From: an uncultured Eubacteriales bacterium
GTDB lineage: Bacteria > Bacillota > Clostridia > Peptostreptococcales > Anaerovoracaceae
DNA length: 5,724 bases
NCBI GenBank assembly: GCA_902766915.1
Contig: CACXFN010000027.1
Span: 1-5,724, forward strand
Direction: 5' to 3'
The position numbers and the translations under genes are program-made. Below, in pieces: positions 1 through 5,031 of this stretch. Within the stretch, counting starts at the first letter, position 1. Each line of letters starts with the position of its first letter. The notes under the pieces were generated by a model that was given only the letters and a program-made list of their open reading frames with translations, did not search any database and was not told where the DNA came from.

Positions 1-62
1 AATTGAGCAGGATCGCATTATTGGATTTCGAAATCTACTCTATATTATTAGCGTTTGGTATA

Positions 63-2408
63 TTAATGCTTGGTGCTGAGCCAACCTCTGATGTCGGAAA
101 CACCGGTGTATTTCTCGAAGTGGTTGTTGCCATCAACAAAGACAAGGGTCGGTGCCTGCATGATGCCGAACTTGGTTACGAGGTCCTGAGCCTCATTGGC
201 GTTTATTGTCTGATAGTCCACGCCGGCTTCACCAAGGATTTTCTCCGCCACCTTGCAGTTAGGGCAGACGGAAGTCTTGAATAGCATAGCCTTGGGTTCG
301 TTGGATTTTGGTGCCTTTGGGCCATCATGAGTAAGGAAGGATTTAGCCACGTCATATGTGACTCTGTCCCTATACTCCTGGCTCTTTCCAACGTTCCAGT
401 TCTGGACCGGACGATAGTAACCGGTAATACGGCTGTATACTTCCGATCTTCCTCCGCAGATTGGGCAAGTGAAGTGCTCCCCTGCGATATATCCGTGATC
501 CTTGCAGACGGAATAGGTTGGTGACATGGTGTAATAAGGCAGTGTATAGTTCTCGGAAATCTTGCGAACAAGATTTGCCGCCGCCTTCCAATCAGGAAGC
601 TTCTCGCCCAAGAAGGCGTGGAATACTGTACCGGATGTATAGAGGGTCTGAAGTTCATCCTGGATATCCAATGCGGAGAAGATATCCTCCGTATAGCCAA
701 CGGGAAGATGTGAGGAGTTCGTGTAGTATGGTGTGCCGTCCATATTTGCTGTAATGATATCCTCGAACTCTTCCGTGTCATGCTTCGCAAATCTATAGGA
801 AGTGGATTCTGCGGGAGTTGCCTCCAGATTGTAGAGATCTCCGTATTTTTCCTGATAGTCGGAGAGGCGCTCCCTCATGTGGTTAAGCACATCCTTTGTG
901 AACTGCTGGGTTCTCTCGTCGGTCATGTCCGCACGGAGCCACTTTGCGTTCAGTCCAACCTCGTTCATTCCCACCAATCCAATTGTGGAGAAATGATTAT
1001 CAAAGGTGCCGAGGTATCTCTTTGTATATGGATAGAGGCCCTCGTCCATAAGCTTTGTAATTACCGTACGCTTGGTCTTTAAGCTTCTTGCTGAAATGTC
1101 CATCAAGTGATCCAGACGCTTGTAGAAGTCCTTTTCGGACTCTGCAAGGTATGCGATTCTGGGCATATTGATGGTTACAACGCCGATGGAACCTGTGGAT
1201 TCTCCGGAACCAAAGAAACCGCCGGATTTCTTTCTCAGTTCTCTAAGGTCAAGGCGAAGTCTGCAGCACATTGATCTCACGTCGCTGGGCTCCATATCGG
1301 AGTTAATGTAATTGGAGAAGTATGGCGTGCCATACTTTGCTGTCATTTCAAAGAGCAATTTGTTGTTCTCAGTCTCGCTCCAATCAAAGTCTTTGGTGAT
1401 GGAGTATGTGGGGATTGGATACTGGAATCCGCGACCATTGGCATCGCCTTCGATCATGATTTCCAAGAAGGCCTTGTTAACCATCTCCATTTCCTTTTCG
1501 CAATCGCCGTAGGTGAAATCCATTTCTTTGCCGCCAACGATTGCAGGCAGGTTCTTCATATCATTTGGAACTGTCCAATCCAAAGTGATGTTGGAAAATG
1601 GAGCCTGAGTTCCCCATCTTGATGGAGTGTTTACGCCATAAACAAAGGACTGGATGCACTGCTTAACTTCCTTTTGGGTCAGATTATCCACTTTGACGAA
1701 GGGCGCCAAATATGTATCAAAGGAAGAGAATGCCTGGGCCCCTGCCCATTCGTTCTGCATGATACCGAGGAAGTTTACCATTTGGTTGCAGAGGGTTGAA
1801 AGGTGGGAAGCAGGTGCGGATGTTATTTTACCGGGGACTCCCCCAAGCCCTTCCTGAATCAATTGCTTTAGACTCCAACCTGCGCAGTAGCCGGTAAGCA
1901 TTGACATATCGTGGATATGGATAGCAGTGCTCTTGTGAGCCTTTGCTATTTCCTCGTCGTATACTTCGCTTAACCAATAGTTGGCTGTAATCGCTCCTGA
2001 ATTAGAAAGAATAAGGCCGCCCACAGAGAATGTAACTGTGGAGTTTTCCTTTACGCGCCAGTCGTTTTCCTTTAGATAATTATCAACAAGGTCCTTGTAA
2101 TCAAGAGTCGTCTTGCTGATTTCGCGGATTTTCTCTCTTTGCTTACGATAAAGGATATATGCCTTCGCAACATCAGCATAACCGGATTCCGACAGCACCT
2201 TCTCCACGCTGTCCTGGATATCCTCTACCGCTATTTTATCATCTTTTATTTTTTCGTCGTAATCGGCTGTTACGTGAAGCGCAATTAGATCAATTACGCT
2301 GGGATGATAATTCTTTTCACTGGCATCAAAGGCCTTTGTTATTGCGGCGCTAATTTTGCCGATAGAAAATTCGACAACCTTGCCGTCTCGTTTAACTACC
2401 TGGTACAT
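63..2408 (-). CDS. nrdD: Anaerobic (class III) ribonucleoside-triphosphate reductase with fused C-terminal redoxin domain
   Basis: This 781-residue enzyme reduces ribonucleoside triphosphates to deoxyribonucleotides in the cytoplasm without oxygen, using a glycyl radical installed by NrdG. Residues 1 to about 90 form an ATP-cone (starts MYQVVKRDGK), the allosteric nucleotide site. The catalytic barrel follows, with a conserved-looking Cys175 in GYCAGWSL, an adjacent Cys381-Cys382 pair in MCCRL at the thiyl-radical position, and GVVTINMPRIA at 409-419. A zinc-site candidate (Cys635, His638, Cys648, Cys651) precedes the glycyl-radical motif RITGYYRP, with Gly663 as the likely radical residue, then WNVGKSQE. 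After a short linker, residues about 706-781 are a thioredoxin-fold domain with CPNC (715-718) and a cis-Pro-like QAPTL (751-755). From memory, NrdD without such a domain is about 700 residues. The ATG has a good Shine-Dalgarno, and the ATP-cone begins at once. The Cys-Cys motif and fused redoxin suggest the thioredoxin/NrdH-dependent subtype rather than the formate-dependent one; this is inference. Identity is certain, subtype moderately so. Confidence 0.97.
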   Translation of the reverse strand: MYQVVKRDGKVVEFSIGKISAAITKAFDASEKNYHPSVIDLIALHVTADYDEKIKDDKIAVEDIQDSVEKVLSESGYADVAKAYILYRKQREKIREISKTTLDYKDLVDNYLKENDWRVKENSTVTFSVGGLILSNSGAITANYWLSEVYDEEIAKAHKSTAIHIHDMSMLTGYCAGWSLKQLIQEGLGGVPGKITSAPASHLSTLCNQMVNFLGIMQNEWAGAQAFSSFDTYLAPFVKVDNLTQKEVKQCIQSFVYGVNTPSRWGTQAPFSNITLDWTVPNDMKNLPAIVGGKEMDFTYGDCEKEMEMVNKAFLEIMIEGDANGRGFQYPIPTYSITKDFDWSETENNKLLFEMTAKYGTPYFSNYINSDMEPSDVRSMCCRLRLDLRELRKKSGGFFGSGESTGSIGVVTINMPRIAYLAESEKDFYKRLDHLMDISARSLKTKRTVITKLMDEGLYPYTKRYLGTFDNHFSTIGLVGMNEVGLNAKWLRADMTDERTQQFTKDVLNHMRERLSDYQEKYGDLYNLEATPAESTSYRFAKHDTEEFEDIITANMDGTPYYTNSSHLPVGYTEDIFSALDIQDELQTLYTSGTVFHAFLGEKLPDWKAAANLVRKISENYTLPYYTMSPTYSVCKDHGYIAGEHFTCPICGGRSEVYSRITGYYRPVQNWNVGKSQEYRDRVTYDVAKSFLTHDGPKAPKSNEPKAMLFKTSVCPNCKVAEKILGEAGVDYQTINANEAQDLVTKFGIMQAPTLVFVDGNNHFEKYTGVSDIRGWLSTKH
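66..293 (-). other. Glutaredoxin/NrdH-like domain at the NrdD C-terminus
   Basis: Codons about 706-781 of nrdD encode a compact thioredoxin-fold unit. A beta strand (KAMLFKTS) leads into the redox motif CPNC at residues 715-718. A helix (KVAEKILGEAGV), a second strand (DYQTINA) and then QAPTLVFVDG follow, with Pro753 in the cis-proline position typical of thioredoxin-fold proteins, and a final helix (SDIRGWLS). It is in frame with the reductase through a Lys/Pro-rich linker (KAPKSNEPK, 698-706), with no stop or start between them. The likely role is to reduce the active-site disulfide of the same polypeptide or its partner; this is inferred from family knowledge of redoxin-dependent NrdD enzymes. 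Confidence 0.85.
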
Positions 2409-2413
2409 CGCTA

Positions 2414-2420
2414 CCCCTTT
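2414..2420 (-). promoter_or_regulatory. Ribosome binding site of nrdD
   Basis: On the coding strand AAAGGGG lies 5 nt before the nrdD ATG. It is clearly purine-rich and well spaced, and it fixes the start codon at 2408. Confidence 0.75.
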
Positions 2421-2447
2421 CGGTATTTATTTGTTCATTATTTTTTG

Positions 2448-2470
2448 ATAAAAAGAGGGCTTTTCGCCCT
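2448..2470 (-). terminator. Terminator-like hairpin inside the nrdD leader (possible attenuator)
   Basis: Read toward nrdD, AGGGC pairs with GCCCT across a GAAAA loop, followed directly by CTTTTTAT. The stem is only 5 bp but GC-rich with a run of five U, the usual form of an intrinsic terminator. It lies 39 bp upstream of the nrdD ATG and downstream of the inferred promoter. If active it would stop transcripts before nrdD: either read-through from the nrdG operon, or nrdD's own leader. The short stem leaves its strength uncertain. Confidence 0.55.
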
Positions 2471-2477
2471 GTAAGAC

Positions 2478-2517
2478 TCAACGACATTACTTTACCACTT
2501 AAAGTCCTCGTCGTCAA
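2478..2517 (-). other. Nested hairpin in the nrdD leader RNA
   Basis: On the minus strand TTGACGAC (2517-2510) pairs with GTCGTTGA (2485-2478): eight pairs, two of them G-U. Inside it ACTTTA (2505-2500) pairs perfectly with TAAAGT (2494-2489) around a 5-nt loop AGTGG. A small internal loop (GAGG opposite AAT) separates the two stems. The structure starts within the downstream NrdR-like box and ends 8 nt before the terminator-like hairpin. It could be a regulatory leader fold; no known riboswitch class was recognised. Confidence 0.45.
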
Positions 2518-2527
2518 TATGTTGTGG
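2512..2527 (-). promoter_or_regulatory. NrdR box 2 (downstream, weaker)
   Basis: The minus strand reads CCACAACATATTGACG, which by my alignment matches 11 of 16 positions of the NrdR consensus ACACWATATATWGTGT, including the core CACAACATATTG apart from one base. On its own it would be weak. Its support comes from lying exactly 32 bp (about three helical turns) from the stronger upstream box, the tandem spacing typical of NrdR operators. Confidence 0.6.
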
Positions 2528-2543
2528 TAAGATTTTTTAAAAA

Positions 2544-2559
2544 TTACTAGATATAGTGT
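2544..2559 (-). promoter_or_regulatory. NrdR box 1 (upstream, stronger)
   Basis: The minus strand reads ACACTATATCTAGTAA, matching 13 of 16 positions of the NrdR consensus ACACWATATATWGTGT; the first nine bases are perfect. NrdR is the ATP/dATP-sensing zinc-ribbon and ATP-cone repressor of bacterial ribonucleotide reductase genes. The site overlaps the proposed -10 element, as expected for a repressor, and lies upstream of a reductase gene. Confidence 0.78.
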
Positions 2560-2583
2560 AATTTAAAGGAAGTGTCTTGTCAC
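2555..2583 (-). promoter_or_regulatory. Candidate sigma-70 type promoter for nrdD
   Basis: On the minus strand GTGACA (2583-2578, 5 of 6 to TTGACA) is followed after 17 bp by TACACT (2560-2555, 4 of 6 to TATAAT). Transcription would start near 2548, giving a leader of about 140 nt. The -10 overlaps NrdR box 1, which supports this assignment over other AT-rich choices nearby. It has not been tested experimentally. Confidence 0.5.
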
Positions 2584-2588
2584 CCATT

Positions 2589-2609
2589 GTGTTGAAAAGG
2601 TGTTGAAAA
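2589..2609. repeat. Two 10-bp direct repeats one helical turn apart upstream of the nrdD promoter
   Basis: GTGTTGAAAA occurs at 2589-2598 and again at 2600-2609 on the plus strand (TTTTCAACAC toward nrdD), with an 11-bp period. The pair lies 5 bp upstream of the proposed -35 box. Identical half-sites on one DNA face next to a -35 suggest binding by an activator or other regulator, which I cannot name. Confidence 0.6.
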
Positions 2610-2614
2610 ATCCA

Positions 2615-2660
2615 TTTAATTGAGGAATATCAAGATTGATTATCAGTTCGCACAATTAAA
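2615..2660 (-). terminator. AT-rich inverted repeat at the nrdG stop codon (weak terminator candidate)
   Basis: TTTAATTG (2660-2653 on the minus strand) is perfectly inverted as CAATTAAA (2622-2615), with 30 nt between them. TGGATTTTT follows in the direction of transcription. The left arm overlaps the nrdG stop codon. The stem is wholly A-U apart from one pair and the loop is long, so it would be a poor terminator and may be chance in AT-rich DNA. Confidence 0.25.
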
Positions 2661-3426
2661 CTTCAATACCTCGTATAGCCACATATTCAACATAGGAATT
2701 TGCGATATCCCTATATACGTTAAGACGTTCTAAACTTGGAGTTGTGAGGTTGTGATTTGGAACATGCTCCCTATCAACAAAGGGTTGAAGGAAATATCTT
2801 TTGGCTCCGCGGATTAGTTCTCCTATTTCATGGAAGTCTTCCTCCTTATGATATTCCTCTATAACCGTGGTTCGGAATTCGTAATCCACATAGTCCCTTC
2901 CCTCACCAGGCTTAATCAGATAATATATACTTTCTTTAATCGGGTCCAAATCCAATCCCATTAATCCCGATGTCTCTGCATACTTCCTTGGGGAATTTTT
3001 AATATCCACGGCCACATAGTCTATTAAACGCTCATGCACCAGTTTCCTAAGTACATCGGGATGATTTCCATTTGTATCGAGTTTAACCTTAAATCCTTTA
3101 TCCTTGATTTTTGCTATAAACTCCGGAAGGCCATGCCGAAGACATGGCTCTCCTCCTGTAATAGCCACTCCATCCAACAATCCCTTCCTGTTATCCAAAA
3201 AAGAAAAAAAATCTTTATCTTCCATTACGGGACCTGCGGAAAGAATGACTTGTTTATCGGTATCTTTAAAAAAAACCTTAGGCTCAGCCGCACCCTTTCC
3301 GGTGACCAATTCCGAATTATGACAAAAGGGACAGCGGAAATCACAGCCTCCCAGAAATACCGTACATGCGACATGTTCCGGATAATCTAACAATGTAATT
3401 TTCTGAAGTCCTTGGATAAAAAACAT
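2656..3426 (-). CDS. nrdG: Anaerobic ribonucleotide reductase activating protein (radical SAM)
   Basis: This 256-residue radical-SAM enzyme uses a 4Fe-4S cluster and S-adenosylmethionine to place the glycyl radical on NrdD. The start MFFIQGLQKITLLDYP matches the usual beginning of the longer NrdG family (TIGR02495 type). The cluster motif CX3CX2C is Cys28, Cys32 and Cys35. GGEP at 91-94 is the SAM amino-group contact, and KLDTNG (115-120) and DYVAVDIKNSPRKY (136-149) are further family signatures. Residues about 44-70 form an extra stretch between the cluster loop and the GLLDGVAITGGEP strand, longer than I would expect. The gene begins 40 bp after the fumarase beta subunit and is probably co-transcribed with it. 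It precedes nrdD by 247 bp that include a separate promoter. Naming rests on the motifs plus adjacency to nrdD. Confidence 0.93.
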   Translation of the reverse strand: MFFIQGLQKITLLDYPEHVACTVFLGGCDFRCPFCHNSELVTGKGAAEPKVFFKDTDKQVILSAGPVMEDKDFFSFLDNRKGLLDGVAITGGEPCLRHGLPEFIAKIKDKGFKVKLDTNGNHPDVLRKLVHERLIDYVAVDIKNSPRKYAETSGLMGLDLDPIKESIYYLIKPGEGRDYVDYEFRTTVIEEYHKEEDFHEIGELIRGAKRYFLQPFVDREHVPNHNLTTPSLERLNVYRDIANSYVEYVAIRGIEV

Positions 3427-3430
3427 ATTG

Positions 3431-3435
3431 CTCCT
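3431..3435 (-). promoter_or_regulatory. Ribosome binding site of nrdG
   Basis: AGGAG on the coding strand, within GCAGGAG, ends 4 nt before the nrdG ATG. It supports the start at 3426 and independent translation initiation within the operon. Confidence 0.7.
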
Positions 3436-3466
3436 GCTTTAAACTCACTTAGTATATTTCACTATT

Positions 3467-4057
3467 CTAAACTATTTGATATTTTTCTTTATATGCCTCT
3501 TTACCGATTTCATAGAGATCATTTCCTTCTGAGTCTATGACAACCGTTACAGGAAAATCCGCCACAACTAATTTTCTGATAGCCTCTGTTCCCAAATCAT
3601 CATATGCGATTACCTCAGAGGATTTAATACATTCCGACAGCAAGGCCCCCGCCCCTCCAATGGCACCAAAATATACTGCACCATGTTTTTTCATAGCTTC
3701 AACCACTTCAGATGAGCGACGCCCTTTTCCAATCATGCCGGTCTGTCCCAAGGCAATTAGGGTAGGACTATATGCATCCATTCTGTAGGATGTTGTTGGC
3801 CCTGCGGAACCTATTACTTCTCCGGGCTTTTCAGGTGTTGGACCAACATAATATATCACCGCATTTTTAATATCAAAGGGTAGTCCTTCCCATGTGCCGC
3901 CCTGGGATTCAAGGGCCTCTATCAGCCTCTTATGGGCGGCATCTCTGGCAGTATAAATAATGCCTGAAATAAGGCAACTGTCACCCGCCCTAAGTTTTTT
4001 AACATCATCAATGCTTAATGGCGCTGTTATTCTTTTGGGATTCTTCTTATCTTGCAT
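3467..4057 (-). CDS. Class I fumarate hydratase, beta subunit (Fe-S hydro-lyase, C-terminal domain type)
   Basis: This 196-residue protein is the smaller half of a two-subunit iron-sulfur hydro-lyase that interconverts fumarate and L-malate. It carries the swivelling beta domain that closes over the cluster-bearing alpha subunit. Family signatures seen are YTARDAAHKRL (35-45), GPTTSYRMD (86-94), GQTGMIGKGRR (104-114) and FGAIGGAGALL (130-140). Thr88, Arg92 and Lys111 probably correspond to active-site residues of characterised class I fumarases, though I placed them without an alignment. It starts 42 bp after the alpha subunit. The sequence before the ATG (AAAAGAAAC) is a poor ribosome site, so translation may be coupled to the alpha gene. 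Length is normal for the split form. L-tartrate dehydratase (TtdB) belongs to the same family and cannot be excluded, but fumarase is the commoner role. Confidence 0.92.
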   Translation of the reverse strand: MQDKKNPKRITAPLSIDDVKKLRAGDSCLISGIIYTARDAAHKRLIEALESQGGTWEGLPFDIKNAVIYYVGPTPEKPGEVIGSAGPTTSYRMDAYSPTLIALGQTGMIGKGRRSSEVVEAMKKHGAVYFGAIGGAGALLSECIKSSEVIAYDDLGTEAIRKLVVADFPVTVVIDSEGNDLYEIGKEAYKEKYQIV

Positions 4058-4099
4058 GTTTCTTTTATTTCAATTTCAAATTAATGAGTATGGTTATGG

Positions 4100-5008
4100 T
4101 TACAGAACAATCCTCCCATGTCTGGTTGCATGGCAACTAATGTTTACCGCCACAGGAAGGCCGGCGATATGTGTAGGATAGGTCTCTATATTAACAGCCA
4201 AGGCTGTGGTTCTTCCTCCAAAGCCCTGAGGACCGATTCCCAGTTTATTTATCTCTTCCAGAAGTTCCTTTTCCAATTCTTTATAAAAGGCTTTATCCTT
4301 TGAGGCAGAACTTTTGGAAGCCGCTCCTTTATTCGACGAAGATGAATCCTTTGAAGACATATCATCATGTGTATTTGCAATCGGTCTAAAGAGAGCCTTC
4401 TTTGAAAGAAGCGCCGCTTTTTCGAATGTTCCTCCTATTCCAATTCCAACTATAATAGGAGGGCAGGGATTAGGCCCTGCAGCTTCCACCGTTTCAAGGA
4501 CGAATTTCTTTACCCCCTCAACTCCATCAGATGGCCGAAGCATTGCAATCCTGCTCATGTTTTCGCTTCCTATACCCTTCGGAGAAAAATTAATCACAAG
4601 TTTATCTCCGGGAACCACCTCATAGTGAATAACTGCGGGGGTATTGTCTCCCGTATTCACTCTGTCTAAAGGATCAGCCACCACCGATTTTCTGAGATAT
4701 CCATTCTTATAACCCTGGCGTACGCCTTCATTAATCGCATCCTCCAGGCTCCCCTCGATATGTACATCCTGACCTAGCTCAACATAAAAAACTGCCATAC
4801 CCGTATCCTGGCAGATTGGCATCTTACGTTCCCTGGCAAGCTTATAATTCTCAACTATGCACCCCAGGATTTCCCGCGCAGGTTCCCAAGGTTCTTCCTT
4901 TGCCGCACACTCCAGGCAGGCGGCAACATCTTCCGAAAGCTTTACATTGCAATCAATGCAAAGCTCTCTCACCTTTTCAGTTATCAGTTTAGCGCTAATA
5001 TCTTTCAT
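4100..5008 (-). CDS. Class I fumarate hydratase, alpha subunit (4Fe-4S)
   Basis: This 302-residue protein is the catalytic, cluster-bearing half of the class I fumarase encoded with the beta subunit downstream. It acts in the cytoplasm, probably in the fumarate-malate branch of anaerobic carbon metabolism. Three cysteines in family motifs are the probable 4Fe-4S ligands: Cys66 in PICQDTGMAVF, Cys182 in PNPCPPIIVGIGIGG and Cys292 in NISCHATRH. The stretch GIGPQGFGGRTTALAVNIETYPTHIAGLPVAVN (257-289) is also characteristic. Residues about 213-238 are a Ser/Lys-rich low-complexity insert between the RPI strand and the FYKELEKELLEEIN helix. It makes the protein about 20 residues longer than the roughly 280 I would expect. 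The ATG gives the normal family N-terminus, but only a weak ribosome site is visible, and the upstream membrane gene ends 23 bp away. TtdA (tartrate dehydratase) is the main alternative. Confidence 0.92.
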   Translation of the reverse strand: MKDISAKLITEKVRELCIDCNVKLSEDVAACLECAAKEEPWEPAREILGCIVENYKLARERKMPICQDTGMAVFYVELGQDVHIEGSLEDAINEGVRQGYKNGYLRKSVVADPLDRVNTGDNTPAVIHYEVVPGDKLVINFSPKGIGSENMSRIAMLRPSDGVEGVKKFVLETVEAAGPNPCPPIIVGIGIGGTFEKAALLSKKALFRPIANTHDDMSSKDSSSSNKGAASKSSASKDKAFYKELEKELLEEINKLGIGPQGFGGRTTALAVNIETYPTHIAGLPVAVNISCHATRHGRIVL

Positions 5009-5031
5009 ACTGGCTTTATTAACCCATAATT

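Noticed and set aside
1..62. Possible downstream gene start (ATG at 18 on the minus strand) or terminator after nrdD
   Set aside because: Only six codons are in view and there is no Shine-Dalgarno before that ATG. The one dyad, a 12-bp palindrome GATTTCGAAATC at 24-35, has no loop and no U-tract.
203..790. 195-codon minus-strand open frame inside nrdD in another frame
   Set aside because: It lies entirely within the well-supported nrdD gene, and its translation has no recognisable domain and unusual composition. It is a shadow of the real frame.
2521..2530. DnaA-box-like TGTGGTAA
   Set aside because: It lacks one base of the TGTGGATAA consensus and stands alone, and it is better explained as part of the leader inverted repeat and NrdR box 2.
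2409..2655. Adenosylcobalamin or other known riboswitch upstream of nrdD
   Set aside because: The leader is too short for a cobalamin riboswitch, and I see no B12-box-like sequence or other familiar conserved core.
3034..3390. 118-codon plus-strand open frame antisense to nrdG
   Set aside because: It is opposite a clear radical-SAM gene, and the translation shows no family signature or ribosome site of note. The same applies to the plus-strand frames at 4314-4625 and 780-1082.
3427..3466. Possible promoter or NrdR box directly upstream of nrdG
   Set aside because: A TATACT hexamer (3456-3451 on the minus strand) resembles a -10, but no -35 lies 17 bp upstream. The best NrdR alignment I found there matches only 9 of 16 positions.
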